Origin: Halorubrum sp. BV1 | GTDB taxonomy: Archaea; Halobacteriota; Halobacteria; Halobacteriales; Haloferacaceae | Direction: 5' to 3' | Length of the DNA: 64,000 nucleotides | NCBI RefSeq assembly: GCF_000746205.1 | Contig: NZ_JQKV01000002.1 | Location: forward strand, 372,001 to 436,000 | Part shown: one piece after another, positions 8,980 through 18,340 of the stretch | Position numbering within the stretch: the stretch's first letter is position 1 | Layout: every line of letters begins with the position of its first letter | Made by a program: the position numbers and the translations under genes | The notes under the pieces: model-generated | Databases searched by the model: none | Told to the model about the DNA's origin: nothing | What the model saw: the letters and a program-made list of their open reading frames with translations, nothing else

Positions 8980-9405
8980 ATGTACGACGACATCCTGGTG
9001 CCGACCGACGGTAGCGAGGCAGTCGACCGAGCGCTCGACCACGCGGTGCGACTGGCGAGCGACCACGATGCGACGGTCCACGCGCTGTACGTCGTCGACC
9101 GCCGGATCGTCACCGCGAACTCCGGCGACCTCCACGACGAGATCGTCGCAGACCTCGAATCACAGGGCGACGCGGCGGTCGCACGCGTCGCCGACCACGC
9201 TCGCGAGGCCGGACTCGACGCGGAGACGCACGTCGTCGAGGGGACGCCCGACACGGAGATCGTCGCGTACGCCGAGGAAAACGAGATCGACGTGATCGTC
9301 TTGAGCCCCGAAGGGAAGTCACCGCGCGAGCGGATCCAGTCGCTCGGGAGCGTCTCGGACCGCGTCGCAGACGACGCGACTGTCCCCGTGTTCCTGATCA
9401 AATAA
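8980..9405 (+). CDS. Universal stress protein (UspA family)
   Basis: A 141-residue single-domain Usp protein beginning [12 protein letters not shown], the usual first strand with Asp in the nucleotide pocket. The C-terminal ATP-binding G-x2-G-x9-G motif is replaced by [20 protein letters not shown], which keeps part of the loop. The final strand is VPVFLIK. It is a cytoplasmic stress or signalling protein, one of many paralogues usual in Halobacteria. A TATA-like TTATTTG sits about 27 bases upstream, so the mRNA should be leaderless. The 28-bp tandem array starts 47 bases after the stop. Confidence 0.92.
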   Translation: MYDDILVPTDGSEAVDRALDHAVRLASDHDATVHALYVVDRRIVTANSGDLHDEIVADLESQGDAAVARVADHAREAGLDAETHVVEGTPDTEIVAYAEENEIDVIVLSPEGKSPRERIQSLGSVSDRVADDATVPVFLIK

Positions 9406-9452
9406 CGAGTCGGCTACACACTGGTCCGGCGGGCCGGGGCGGAGAGGCAGCC

Positions 9453-9556
9453 CGTGGCGGTGGGATGGGCCAAGGCTAACCGTGGCGGTGGGATGGGCCA
9501 AGGCTAACCGTGGCGGTGGGATGGGCCAAGGCTAACCGTGGCGGTGGGATGGGCCA
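9453..9556. repeat. Tandem array, 3.7 copies of a 28-bp unit
   Basis: Identical units at 9453-9480, 9481-9508 and 9509-9536, then the first 20 bases of a fourth (9537-9556). It fills the space between the convergent usp gene and the HemAT gene. Units abut without spacers. No coding potential is evident. Confidence 0.95.
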
Positions 9557-9569
9557 CCGTCCCGGACCG

Positions 9570-11159
9570 TCACTCGGCGAGGTCGTCCGCAGCGTCAGCG
9601 ATCTCCGCGACCCGCTCGCGCTGGCGGCCGGTCGCGGTTGCGATCTCGCTTGCGCCGTCGGCGACGGCCTCGGCGGAGTCGGCCGACTCGTCGACCATCG
9701 CGGCCACCTCCTCGACGGAGGCGGCCTGCGAGTCCATCGCCTCCGACACCTCGGCGACCCCGTCCGACGCGTCGACGACCGCGTCTTCGATCTCCGCGAG
9801 CCGGTCGAGCGCGCGGTCGACCCGCTCTGTCCCCGTCTCGACGCGGTCCGCGGTCCGTTCGAGCTCGGCGACCGTCGAGTCGCCGCTCTCGGCCACCTCA
9901 TCGACGGTCTCCTCGATGTCGGCCGCGTGGTCGCTCGCGTCCTGCGCGAGCGATTTCACCTCGTCCGCGACGACCGCGAACCCCGACCCGGCCTCGCCGG
10001 CCCGCGCCGCCTCGATAGAGGCGTTCAGCGCGAGCAGGTTTGTCTGGTCCGCGACGTCACCGATCACGTCGGTGACGCCGCGAATCTCGTCGACGCGCGC
10101 CTGCAGCCGGTCCATCTCCGCGCGCACCTCCGCCGTGGCCGCCTCGATCTCGTCCATGGCGTCTGCGGCCTCCTCGGCCGCGGCAACGCCCTCGCCGGCG
10201 ATATCGGCCGCGTCGTCGCTCGTCGTCGCGACCTCGTCCGCCGTCGCCGCCACCTCCTCGACCGTCGCCGTCATCTCGTTTGCCTCCCGTGAGAGCTGGT
10301 CCATCCGCTCCGACTGCTCGCGCGCGAGGCCGTCGATCCGGTCGCTCTCCGCCGCGACCTCCGCCGTCGACTCTCTGAGCGCTCGCGCCGGCTCGCCGAT
10401 CTGCTCGCCCACGTTGCGGGCGAGTTCGCGCTGTTGGCGCGCCTCTCGCTCGGCCTCCGCGGCATAGGAGTCGACGTAGGTGTCGATCGCGAGCTGCTGG
10501 TCGAGCAAGAACGCCTTGAGCACCGACAGCGCCTCGCGCTTGAACGTCTCGACCGCCTCGGCGGCGTCCGGTTGGGTCGGCGTTTCGGCGGCGGAGGCGT
10601 CGGCCACCCCCGCCGCGGCGTTCGGTCCACCGCTCGTCCCGTCCACAGCGTCGACGCCGCCGTCGCTGACGGCGTCGGCGTCGGCGCGCTCGCCGCGGCC
10701 CGCGACCGCCCGCTCGGCGAGCACGTCGAACAGCTCCTCGTAGTACACCGAGTACTGTCCGAGGTACGCCGCGGGGCCGAGCCCGAGGAGGTCGTGCAGC
10801 CGCCCGACGCGGGCGCGGTCGGCGAAGTAGTCGCGACCGTACTCGCCGGCGACGAGCCGGTCGAGGTAACGGCGCTGCCCCGCGACGAGCGCCGGCATCG
10901 GCATCGACGAACGGTCGAGTATCTGCGCTATCTCGGGGTCCTCGCCGATGTGTTCATAAAAGTCGTCTACGATGTCGTCGGCGACCGGATCGAGGTCGTC
11001 CGCGATCGATTCGAGCCGCGCTTCGTCGTCCTCGCCGAACCGCGTATGACGCTTCCGCCGAGCGATCTCCGCGTCGTCGACACCGAGGTCGTCCAAGAGT
11101 TCCTCTCCCTGCACCGTCGCGCGCACGTCGTCGTCGATGGCCACACCCTGACTGCCCAT
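9570..11159 (-). CDS. hemAT: HemAT: globin-coupled aerotaxis transducer (soluble MCP)
   Basis: A 529-residue soluble chemotaxis transducer without membrane segments. Residues ~15-150 form a sensor globin. The proximal haem ligand is His122 in [20 protein letters not shown], matching the HemAT pattern. Residues ~150-205 are an Ala/Asp/Gly-rich low-complexity linker. The rest is the MCP signalling coiled coil, with the hairpin tip around residues 365-400 ([20 protein letters not shown]) that binds CheA/CheW. It senses oxygen and steers swimming. It stands alone, with no che genes in the window. A TATA-like ATATAT lies about 26 bases upstream of the ATG. Confidence 0.95.
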   Translation of the reverse strand: MGSQGVAIDDDVRATVQGEELLDDLGVDDAEIARRKRHTRFGEDDEARLESIADDLDPVADDIVDDFYEHIGEDPEIAQILDRSSMPMPALVAGQRRYLDRLVAGEYGRDYFADRARVGRLHDLLGLGPAAYLGQYSVYYEELFDVLAERAVAGRGERADADAVSDGGVDAVDGTSGGPNAAAGVADASAAETPTQPDAAEAVETFKREALSVLKAFLLDQQLAIDTYVDSYAAEAEREARQQRELARNVGEQIGEPARALRESTAEVAAESDRIDGLAREQSERMDQLSREANEMTATVEEVAATADEVATTSDDAADIAGEGVAAAEEAADAMDEIEAATAEVRAEMDRLQARVDEIRGVTDVIGDVADQTNLLALNASIEAARAGEAGSGFAVVADEVKSLAQDASDHAADIEETVDEVAESGDSTVAELERTADRVETGTERVDRALDRLAEIEDAVVDASDGVAEVSEAMDSQAASVEEVAAMVDESADSAEAVADGASEIATATGRQRERVAEIADAADDLAE

Positions 11160-11299
11160 AGAGACCGGAGTTGCGAATCGATATATGTACCCTCGTCTCC
11201 GATTATCAGGTTCGTTTTTTCGGATGCCCGCGGTGGGGTGAACGGTCGGCCCGACCGCCCACCGTGGAGCACTTAGGCGGCTATGGCCTCGGTCGAGGC

Positions 11300-12067
11300 A
11301 TGGAACTCACCGTGCTCGGCTCCGGCAGCGCGATGCCGGTCCCGGACCGCGCGCAGGCCGGCTACCTCCTCACCGACGGCGACCGACGGCTGCTCGTCGA
11401 CTGTGGCGAGGGCGTCCTCCACCGACTCGCGGAGACCGATCCCGGCTACGAGGGGGTCTCGACCGTGCTCTTGACGCACCATCACCTCGACCACGTCGCG
11501 GCGCTGTTACCGCTCGTGAAGGCCCGGTGGCTCGCCGGGGCGGACCACCTGGAGGTCGTCGGGCCGACCGGGACGAAAACCCTCGTCGACGGGCTGTTCG
11601 ACGTCCACGAGTACCTCGACGGTCGGATCGACCTGTCGGTCCGAGAGGTGTCCGCGGCGCGGTCGTTCTCGGCGGCCGGCTTCGGCGTCGCGGCCCGCGA
11701 GACCCGCCACTCGATGGACGGCCTCGCCTACCGGTTCTCGCCGCCGAGCGTCGACGCGCCGGGTGAAACCGGACCGCTCGCGATATCGGGCGACACGGAG
11801 GCGTTCGCCGGGATGGCGTCGTTCGCCGACGGAAGCGAGGTGGTCGTCCACGACTGCTCGTTCCCCGACGGGACCGACGTGTCGAACCACCCGAACCCGA
11901 CCGAACTGGGTCGGGCCTTCGCCGACGCCGACGTCGGCCGCCTGCTGCTCTCGCACCTGTATCCGCACACCGGGGGCCGCGAGCGCGAGATGGCACGGAG
12001 CGTCAGAGACGCCGGCTTTTCCGGCGAAGTCGAGGTCGCGAGAGACGGACTGGTCGTCGAGGTGTGA
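11300..12067 (+). CDS. Metallo-beta-lactamase-fold hydrolase, RNase Z-like
   Basis: A 255-residue MBL-fold enzyme. The HxHxDH zinc motif is THHHLDH (His60, His62, Asp64, His65). Further ligands are likely the His in ETRHSMDG, the Asp in ISGDTE and the His in LSHLYPH. It lacks the extended exosite arm of true tRNase Z, so it is best called an RNase Z-like hydrolase of unknown substrate. The ATG at 11300 gives the standard first strand [21 protein letters not shown] about 27 bases upstream may be its TATA box. It converges on thiR. Confidence 0.88.
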   Translation: MELTVLGSGSAMPVPDRAQAGYLLTDGDRRLLVDCGEGVLHRLAETDPGYEGVSTVLLTHHHLDHVAALLPLVKARWLAGADHLEVVGPTGTKTLVDGLFDVHEYLDGRIDLSVREVSAARSFSAAGFGVAARETRHSMDGLAYRFSPPSVDAPGETGPLAISGDTEAFAGMASFADGSEVVVHDCSFPDGTDVSNHPNPTELGRAFADADVGRLLLSHLYPHTGGREREMARSVRDAGFSGEVEVARDGLVVEV

Positions 12068-12100
12068 GCGGCGGCCGCGCATCGGGCGGTCGGCGGGGAT

Positions 12101-13018
12101 CTAGCGGCCGGGCGGAATCAGATCGGCGAGCCGCCGGACCGCGTCGACGGCGGTCGATCCGAGCACGTAGGTGACAGGTTCGATGCCGAATGCACCCTCG
12201 TGGTACACGACTGGCCGGACGCCGTCCTCGCGGAACCGCTCGCGGAGCCGTCGGTCCCGGTCGTCGTAGTCGGCGTCCACCCGGAGCGGATCGAACCCCC
12301 GCTCGCGCGCGGCGTCGAGCAGCGCGTCGTCGGTCCGGACGTTGATCGCGGCCCGCACCGACGGGTCGACGCCGAATGCCGCGAGGACGGTGCCGGCCAC
12401 ATGACGGGACGCGCCGAACTCGGGGTTCGCCGGGACCTCGACGCGGCCGTCCATCTCGTAGATACGACCCGGAATCGCGGCGACGTCCGCGTGGTCGGTC
12501 GCGTCGGGGAGAGCGGTGCCGACGTTCGTCCCGACGTTGGGCACGACGCGGGCGGCCCCCTCGGTTCGGGCGAACAGCCGCGCGGCCTTCCGGACGTCGG
12601 CGAGCACCTCGCGCTCGGCTCGAATTCGGTCGTCGTCGCCGCGGACGCACAGATCGCAGCCGAGCCCGGCGAGCGCCGGCATCTCCTCCTCGTGTATCGC
12701 GCAGATCGGTCCTCGGTCCTCGAGTTCGTCGACCAGCGCCGACAGCTCCGCGAGCGCCTCGTACTCGTCGATATCTCCGGCTTCGAACCCGTTCGCGACG
12801 GTCTCGATCGTCCGACGCGTGTGGGGGTCCTCCGCGATCCGCGATTCGATCGCGGCGTCGCCGCTCACGTAGCGGCTCACCGCCGCCTGCGTGACGCCGA
12901 GCCGATCGGCGATCTCCTGTTGGGTGAATCCGCGCTCGTCGAGCGCGCGCGCGAGTAACACGCGAACGGTGGGAAGGAACCGCTCGACGACGATCTCGCT
13001 CGGCAGCTGCAGCGACAT
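12101..13018 (-). CDS. thiR: ThiR: HTH-ThiN repressor of thiamine genes
   Basis: A 305-residue regulator. Residues ~15-60 are an XRE-type helix-turn-helix (FTQQEIADRLGVTQAAVSRYV). A central segment carries a cysteine pair and HEEE (ICAIHEEEMPALAGLGCDLC). The C-terminal ~170 residues match a ThiN-type thiamine-phosphate-binding domain. This HTH-ThiN fusion is the archaeal ThiR repressor family, which senses thiamine phosphate. It is divergent from tenA genes and a transporter, and a perfect palindrome lies between them, which supports the assignment. Identification rests on architecture and context; ligand specificity is not visible. Confidence 0.85.
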   Translation of the reverse strand: MSLQLPSEIVVERFLPTVRVLLARALDERGFTQQEIADRLGVTQAAVSRYVSGDAAIESRIAEDPHTRRTIETVANGFEAGDIDEYEALAELSALVDELEDRGPICAIHEEEMPALAGLGCDLCVRGDDDRIRAEREVLADVRKAARLFARTEGAARVVPNVGTNVGTALPDATDHADVAAIPGRIYEMDGRVEVPANPEFGASRHVAGTVLAAFGVDPSVRAAINVRTDDALLDAARERGFDPLRVDADYDDRDRRLRERFREDGVRPVVYHEGAFGIEPVTYVLGSTAVDAVRRLADLIPPGR

Positions 13019-13117
13019 GGCGGACCCGACGCGGGCCGACTCCTAAAAGGGTCCGACGGAGCGTGGACTAGAAGCGGCCGGGAGAGACCGAACGGCGCGA
13101 GTGGTATACATTAGTTA

Positions 13118-13132
13118 TATTAGTCGCTAATA
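13118..13132. promoter_or_regulatory. Palindrome at the tenA promoter, probable ThiR operator
   Basis: A perfect 6-3-6 inverted repeat (TATTAG-tcg-CTAATA) ends 12 bases before the tenA ATG. It overlaps the AT-rich stretch where the TATA box of a leaderless or short-leader transcript must lie. A repressor bound here would block TBP. ThiR is encoded next door and divergent. Confidence 0.65.
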
Positions 13133-13144
13133 CAACGGGTACCC

Positions 13145-13804
13145 ATGGCGTTCAGCGACGATCTGCTCGACGCGGGCGCGGAGATATGGGCCGCACAGCT
13201 CGACCATCCGTTCGTCACGGAACTGGCCGCGGGCGACCTCGATCCGGTCGCGTTCCGGCGGTGGCTCGAACAGGACTACCGGTACCTGTTCGACTACGCG
13301 CGGACCTACGCCGTGGCGGGCGCGAAGGCGCGAGACGAATCGGCGATGGCGACGCTCTTGGGCGGGGCCGACGCCGTGCTCTCCGAGGAGCTCGACCTCC
13401 ACCGGTCGTTCGCGGCGAAGTACGGCGTGAGCGAGGCCGACCTCGCGGAGACTGAAAAGACGCCGACCTGCGAGGCGTACACGAGCTTCCTCGTCCGCAC
13501 GGCTCACGAGCGGCCGGTCCCGGTCGCCGTCGCGGCGCTGTTCCCGTGCATGCAGGGGTACCTCGACGTCGCCGAACACATGGCCGAGATCGCGGAGGGC
13601 GACAACCGGTACACGCCGTTCATCGAGACGTACACGAGCGAGGCGTTCCGGGCGGAGACGGCGGCCCTGCGCGATCTGGTCGACGACCGCGCGGCCGCCC
13701 GGCCCGGCTACCGCGACGAGATGCGGGAGGCGTTCCTGACGAGCGCCCGCCTCGAACTGGCCTTCTGGGAGATGGCGTACGCCGACGAGGGGTGGGCGGC
13801 GTGA
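13145..13804 (+). CDS. tenA: TenA, cysteine type (aminopyrimidine aminohydrolase)
   Basis: A 219-residue TenA-fold enzyme for salvage of the thiamine pyrimidine, hydrolysing aminomethyl-HMP to HMP, or thiamine itself as thiaminase II. The active-site cysteine is Cys135 in ALFPCMQGYLDVAE, and the partner Asp44 (EQDYRYLFDYARTY), Tyr112 and a C-terminal Glu (RLELAFWEMAY) are all present. Length is exact for the family. It is the first gene after the divergent ThiR promoter. The next gene's GTG overlaps its TGA (GTGA). Confidence 0.93.
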   Translation: MAFSDDLLDAGAEIWAAQLDHPFVTELAAGDLDPVAFRRWLEQDYRYLFDYARTYAVAGAKARDESAMATLLGGADAVLSEELDLHRSFAAKYGVSEADLAETEKTPTCEAYTSFLVRTAHERPVPVAVAALFPCMQGYLDVAEHMAEIAEGDNRYTPFIETYTSEAFRAETAALRDLVDDRAAARPGYRDEMREAFLTSARLELAFWEMAYADEGWAA

Positions 13805-14463
13805 GCGACCGCCTCACCGCGACGCTCCGCGACGGGGTCGAAGACGAGTGGCGTGCGGCGACCGACCACCGGTTCACCCGCGAATTGGGAGCCGGAACCC
13901 TCGACGGCGACGCGTTCGCGCGATACGTCGTACAGGATTACGCGGTCGTCGAGGAGCTGACCGCGGCGTTCGCCGTCGCGCTCGCAGACGCGCCGTCGGC
14001 CGACGCGCGCCGCCGCTACGTCGCGTTCCTCGACACGCTCACCGACGCCGAAAACGACTTTTTCGAGCGCGCGTTCGACGCGCACGACGTTCCGGAGCGA
14101 GACCGGACCGACCCGGACCTCGCGGAGCCGACCGCGGCGTTCCGTGACCTGCTCGGCCGCGCCCGCCGCGAGGGGGGATACGCCGAGACGCTGGCCGTGC
14201 TCGTGCCCGCGGAGTGGGTCTACCTCGCGTGGGCGAGCCGAGAGGCGACCGACCGACCGGCCGACCCGCTGTTCGACGAGTGGATCGAACTGCACGCCGC
14301 GCCGCCGTTCGCGTCGTTCGTCGACTTCCTGCGTTCGGAGCTCGACCGCGTCGGGGCGTCGCTGTCCCCGCGGCGGCGCGAGCGGGTCGCCGAGCTGTTC
14401 GATCGAACCGTCTCGCTCGAAGTCGCGTTCTTCGACGCCGCGTACGCGACGGAGGAGATCTGA
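13801..14463 (+). CDS. TenA-family protein without the active-site cysteine (TenA_E type)
   Basis: A 220-residue TenA homologue starting at a GTG that overlaps the previous stop. The position of the catalytic Cys is Ala137, followed by Glu138 (VLVPAEWVYLAWA). QDYAVVEELTAAFAV matches the substrate-pocket helix of TenA. Cys-lacking TenA_E proteins in plants and bacteria are reported to work on amino- or formylamino-HMP. Here it sits directly beside a Cys-type paralogue, suggesting that the two act on successive thiamine breakdown products. Its stop overlaps the symporter ATG by one base. Confidence 0.85.
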   Translation: MSDRLTATLRDGVEDEWRAATDHRFTRELGAGTLDGDAFARYVVQDYAVVEELTAAFAVALADAPSADARRRYVAFLDTLTDAENDFFERAFDAHDVPERDRTDPDLAEPTAAFRDLLGRARREGGYAETLAVLVPAEWVYLAWASREATDRPADPLFDEWIELHAAPPFASFVDFLRSELDRVGASLSPRRRERVAELFDRTVSLEVAFFDAAYATEEI

Positions 14464-16064
14464 TGGTCTCGACCGAGCTCGCGCTGGCGGTCACCGTCGT
14501 CGCGCTGGGAGCGTTCACCGTAGCGGGCGTGCTCCACGCCCGCGGGCGCGTTCGCACGCTCGACGATTACGTCACTGCGCGGTCGACGACCGGTCCGGCG
14601 GCCACGACGGCCACCCTCGTCGCTAGCGTGATGGGCGCGTGGATCCTGCTTGCCCCCGCAGAGGCCGGTGCCGCGTTCGGCGGCCTCCCCGCGGTGCTCG
14701 GCTACGCAATCGGGAGCGCGGTGCCGTTCCTGCTTTTCGTCCCCGTCGGCCTGCGCGTCCGGAAGCTGCTCCCCGAGGGCCACTCGCTGACGGAGTTCGC
14801 GCTCGCGCGGTACGGGCGCTCGATGTACGCGCTCGTGGTCGCCGTCTCGATCTTCTACATGTCCGTGTTCCTCGCCGCCGAGCTGACCGGCGTGGCGGCC
14901 GCGCTCTCGCTCGTCGCCGAGGTGCCACAGGCGTACACTGCGGCGCTTATCGGCGGGTTCGTCCTGCTGTACACTGCGTACGGCGGCCTCGTCGCCAGCG
15001 TGTTCACGGACACGCTTCAGGCGATCGTGATCTTGCCGCTTCTGGCGGTGAGCTTCGCCGGAGCGGTCCTCGCGCTCGGCGGGGCGGGGTCGCTCCACGC
15101 CGCAGCGACGTCGGCCGACCCGACGCTTCTCGACCCGACGTTCGGACCGGGCGTCGCCTTCGGCGTGTACGTCGCGTTCGCGGTGCTCGGCGCGAACATG
15201 CTGAATCAGGGCGTGTGGCAGCGCGTGTACGCCGCGCGCGACGACGAGTCGGTTCGCCGCGGGTTCGTCGTGGCGGCGGTGGCCGTGATCCCGCTGGTGT
15301 TGCTCGCGGGGCTGTTCGGGATCGCCTCCGCGGCGCTCGGGCTCACCGCCGACGGCGGCGCGTCGGTCGCCTTCTTCCTCCTCGTGGTCGAGGCGTTCCC
15401 GGAGTGGGTGGCGCTGTCCGTCGTCGTCCTCGCGGTGCTTCTCGTCGCCAGCTCCGCCGACACGATGTGTAACGCCATCGCGAGCCTCGTCACCGTCGAC
15501 CTCGCGCGGGTGGTCGACGCCGAGGGGCGAACGCTCGGTCGCGCCGGTCGCCTGCTCACCGCGCTCGTCGCGGTCGGCGCGGCCGTCGTCGGCGCGCAGG
15601 GGTACAGCGTGCTCGCGCTGTTCCTCACCGCGGACCTCGTCGCGGCGGCCGTCTTCGTCCCGTTCCTCGCCGGCCTCTGGTCGACGAGCCTCTCGGACCG
15701 CGGCGCGGTCGCCGCCAGCCTCGTCGGGCTGGCGGTCGGCATCGCGTACTTTCCGCAGTTCGCCCCGGCGCTCGCGGCGCTCCCGATTCCGACGCCGACC
15801 CCGTCGTTCCTCGTCTCGTTCGCCGGCGCGACGATCGTCTCAACTGCCGCCACCGCGGTCGCTCACGTCGTCGGCGGCGAACAGGCCGATCTCGGAACCC
15901 TCGGCGCGGAGATCCGACGACTCGATAGCCCGATGACCGACGGGGGCGTGGTCGCGGAGAGCGGCGACGGCGACGTGACCGCTGAGGGCGGCGACGAGAG
16001 AGGCACCAGACCCACCGACGGCGACGACGCGGCCGAGCGGACCGACGGGGGTGTGGAGGCGTGA
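14463..16064 (+). CDS. Sodium:solute symporter (SSS family), probable thiamine-precursor importer
   Basis: A 533-residue membrane protein with about 13 hydrophobic helices. It has SSS features such as the [12 protein letters not shown] segment after TM1, [30 protein letters not shown] and [17 protein letters not shown]. After the last helix comes an acidic, Gly-rich cytoplasmic tail of about 70 residues (from ~465). The ATG overlaps the second tenA stop, and the gene is under the apparent ThiR promoter, so the cargo is probably thiamine, HMP or a breakdown product (inference from context). The end overlaps a tiny membrane protein gene by four bases. Confidence 0.88.
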   Translation: MVSTELALAVTVVALGAFTVAGVLHARGRVRTLDDYVTARSTTGPAATTATLVASVMGAWILLAPAEAGAAFGGLPAVLGYAIGSAVPFLLFVPVGLRVRKLLPEGHSLTEFALARYGRSMYALVVAVSIFYMSVFLAAELTGVAAALSLVAEVPQAYTAALIGGFVLLYTAYGGLVASVFTDTLQAIVILPLLAVSFAGAVLALGGAGSLHAAATSADPTLLDPTFGPGVAFGVYVAFAVLGANMLNQGVWQRVYAARDDESVRRGFVVAAVAVIPLVLLAGLFGIASAALGLTADGGASVAFFLLVVEAFPEWVALSVVVLAVLLVASSADTMCNAIASLVTVDLARVVDAEGRTLGRAGRLLTALVAVGAAVVGAQGYSVLALFLTADLVAAAVFVPFLAGLWSTSLSDRGAVAASLVGLAVGIAYFPQFAPALAALPIPTPTPSFLVSFAGATIVSTAATAVAHVVGGEQADLGTLGAEIRRLDSPMTDGGVVAESGDGDVTAEGGDERGTRPTDGDDAAERTDGGVEA

Positions 16065-16219
16065 CGCCGCCCGTGCTCGCAACGCTCGGACCGACCGCGT
16101 TCGCCGCGCTCGTGTGGGGGTCGCTCGCGCTCGTCGCGGTCGTGTTCGGGTACGTGGTGACAGCGTACGCGCGGGAGGCGCTGGGGGCTGTCGGCGTCGA
16201 CGACGGCGGGAGAAGATAA
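16061..16219 (+). CDS. 52-residue single-helix membrane protein coupled to the symporter
   Basis: A short frame starting with GTG that overlaps the symporter stop (GTGA) and ends at TAA. The product begins [12 protein letters not shown]. Residues ~9-36 form one long hydrophobic helix ([20 protein letters not shown]), followed by a polar tail. Several SSS transporters are encoded with a small membrane partner (for example PanF with YhdT, or DUF3311/DUF4212 partners), so it is a plausible accessory subunit. I cannot name its family. Coding status is supported by the tight overlap and hydrophobicity. Confidence 0.7.
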   Translation: MTPPVLATLGPTAFAALVWGSLALVAVVFGYVVTAYAREALGAVGVDDGGRR

Positions 16220-16287
16220 CCGAATTCGGTTTCCTCACCCGCCGATCGAACCAGATATTTAAGCGATCCCAGCGGGTTCGTGTGAAC

Positions 16288-17292
16288 ATGAACGGGCCGC
16301 TCGCGGACGACTTCGGACGGGAGGTGACAGGGGTGCGGATCTCGCTTACCGACCGGTGTAACTTCGACTGCGTCTACTGTCACAACGAGGGGCTCGGCGA
16401 CACGCGCGGCCCGATGGAGCCGAGCGAATCGGAGATGAGCGCGGACGACGTGGTTCGATTCCTGGAGGTCGTCGAGGGGTACGGCGTCGACTCCGTGAAG
16501 TTCACCGGCGGCGAGCCGATGTTGCGACAGGATCTAGAGGAGATAATCGAGCGCACGCCGGAGTCGATGGAGGTGTCGATGACGACCAACGGGACGTTCC
16601 TGCCGGGGCGCGCCGCGGACCTGAAGGCGGCCGGACTCGACCGGGTGAACGTCTCGCAGGACGCGCTCGACCCCGACGACTTCGCCGAGGTGACGAAATC
16701 GGGCGCGTACGAGCAGGTGTTAGAAGGCGTGAAAGCCGCCGTCGACGCCGGACTCGACCCCGTAAAGCTCAACATGGTCGTGTTCTCGCACACCGCGGGC
16801 TACGTCGAGGAGATGGTCGAGCACGTCGCCGACAACGAGGGACTCCAGCTCCAGCTCATCGAGTACATGCCGGAGCTGACGGGCAAGCCCGAGTGGAACA
16901 TCGACATCGGGCGCGTCCACGACTGGCTCGCGGCGGAGGCCGACCGCGTCGAGCACCGCGAGATGCACGACCGCAAGCGGTACTTCGTCGGCGAGGACGC
17001 TGATGGAGCGGGCGGCGGCATGGTCGAGATCGTCGACCCCGTCGAAAACGAGGAGTTCTGTGCGAACTGCGGCCGCGTGCGCGTCACGCACGAGGGGTAC
17101 CTGAAGGGGTGTCTCAACCGCAACGACGACCTCCGGTCGATGGGCGAGATGACCCGCGAGGAGATAGCCGAGACGTTCGAGGCGGTCGTCGCGAACCGCG
17201 TCCCCTACTACGGCGAGTACCTGATAGAGAACGACGACGGCGAGTACGAGATCAACGACGCGTACCTCGGGACGCCGCCCGCGGCGGACTGA
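16288..17292 (+). CDS. moaA: GTP 3',8-cyclase MoaA (molybdenum cofactor synthesis)
   Basis: A 334-residue radical SAM enzyme that starts molybdopterin synthesis by rearranging GTP. The SAM cluster cysteines are Cys24, Cys28 and Cys31 (CNFDCVYC). The SAM-binding FTGGEPMLR follows. The C-terminal GTP-side cluster is [11 protein letters not shown]...GYLKGC. The usual C-terminal Gly-Gly of bacterial MoaA is absent (ends TPPAAD). The ATG at 16288 has a TATA box (ATATTTAAG) about 28 bases upstream. No other moa gene is nearby. Confidence 0.95.
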   Translation: MNGPLADDFGREVTGVRISLTDRCNFDCVYCHNEGLGDTRGPMEPSESEMSADDVVRFLEVVEGYGVDSVKFTGGEPMLRQDLEEIIERTPESMEVSMTTNGTFLPGRAADLKAAGLDRVNVSQDALDPDDFAEVTKSGAYEQVLEGVKAAVDAGLDPVKLNMVVFSHTAGYVEEMVEHVADNEGLQLQLIEYMPELTGKPEWNIDIGRVHDWLAAEADRVEHREMHDRKRYFVGEDADGAGGGMVEIVDPVENEEFCANCGRVRVTHEGYLKGCLNRNDDLRSMGEMTREEIAETFEAVVANRVPYYGEYLIENDDGEYEINDAYLGTPPAAD

Positions 17293-17387
17293 CGTCGCGC
17301 CGTCCGCGGCGGGCTGCCCGTGTCCGAGGTCGCCGGCGAGTCGTTCCGTTCCGCGCCTTTTAATCCCGTGAGCGGCCAAGTGCGCCC

Positions 17388-17921
17388 ATGTCCCAGCCGC
17401 GCGTCCCCGGTGGCGATGAGAACACGCTGGAGCTGCCGTGCGGAGAGACGATCGGCGTCGGCGATCTGGATCTCGGGATGCGCGAGTTCGCGTGCGACTG
17501 CGGCGAGACGCACGCGGTCGTGATGGACGTCCACCCCCCGGAGCGCTTCCTCCCCGACTTCCTCGTCGACGTGCTCCGCGAGGCGATCGAGACGACGAGC
17601 GAAGAGATGCCGGAGTTCGACACGCCGCACCTGCTCGGCGTCGTGTTAGAGGAGTTTCCCGACCGGGTCGTCGCGCACGACGCGACCGAGAACGCCGACG
17701 TCGGCTACGCGATGGCGTGGGTGACGGCGTTCGACTCTCGTCGACTCCACGAGATCGTCGTCGAACTCGTTGTCGAACTGATGGAACACGCCGTGAGCCA
17801 CGCCGACGACGACGAGGCGCTGTCGGCGTTCGAAGCGGAGATGGTCGAGTTCGACGTGAGCGAGTTCGTCGACCAATACCGCGCCGAGCGTGACCTCGAA
17901 GCAGAGGACCCGTACGCCTGA
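17388..17921 (+). CDS. Conserved haloarchaeal protein, DUF5815-like
   Basis: A 177-residue acidic soluble protein. An N-terminal segment has LPCGE and FACDCGETHAVV, which could form a small zinc or metal site. The C-terminal half is helical (RLHEIVVELVVELMEHAVSHADDDEALSAFEAEM). I recall similar haloarchaeal proteins under DUF5815, with moderate certainty; no function is known. A TATA-like TTTTAAT lies about 27 bases before the ATG. It follows moaA on the same strand with its own promoter. Confidence 0.8.
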   Translation: MSQPRVPGGDENTLELPCGETIGVGDLDLGMREFACDCGETHAVVMDVHPPERFLPDFLVDVLREAIETTSEEMPEFDTPHLLGVVLEEFPDRVVAHDATENADVGYAMAWVTAFDSRRLHEIVVELVVELMEHAVSHADDDEALSAFEAEMVEFDVSEFVDQYRAERDLEAEDPYA

Positions 17922-18052
17922 CGATCCCGTCCGCTGACGCGGCCGACATCGGACGAAACGCGTGTGAACCGCCGTCTCAGCGGGCGTGTCAGACAGTTGT
18001 CCGACTCGTGTCTCACTGAACCCTATATGCACCGGGACCGTACGTAAGACGT

Positions 18053-18268
18053 ATGAGCACCGGTGAATTCGACCGGTACGAGCGCATCCGCGACGTGCTC
18101 GCCGACGCCGACGAGCCGCTCACGGCGCGGGAGATCCTCGCGCTCGTGGAGGAGCGCGACGGCATCGACAGTCCACACCGCGTTGCGACCGTGCTGGGGC
18201 GGCGAGCCGAACGCGGGGAAGTAGAGGTCATCGCTGACCGACCGTACCGCTACGCGCTCGACGCGTGA
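18053..18268 (+). CDS. Small winged-helix protein
   Basis: A 71-residue protein consisting of one winged helix (helices RIRDVLADAD, TAREILALVEERD, HRVATVLGRRAERG; wing VEVIADRPYRYALD). It resembles small haloarchaeal DNA-binding proteins. A TATA box (TATATG, 18024-18029) is 26 bases upstream of the ATG, so it is leaderless. A possible regulator; target unknown. Confidence 0.8.
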   Translation: MSTGEFDRYERIRDVLADADEPLTAREILALVEERDGIDSPHRVATVLGRRAERGEVEVIADRPYRYALDA

Positions 18269-18340
18269 TGCGACCGCGGCCGCTCGCGGCGTCACGCCAC
18301 GACGCGTGTGTCGCATCGCCGCAATATGACACACCATACC

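Noticed and set aside
9453..9556. CRISPR array
   Set aside because: Units abut with no spacers, and no cas gene is in the window.
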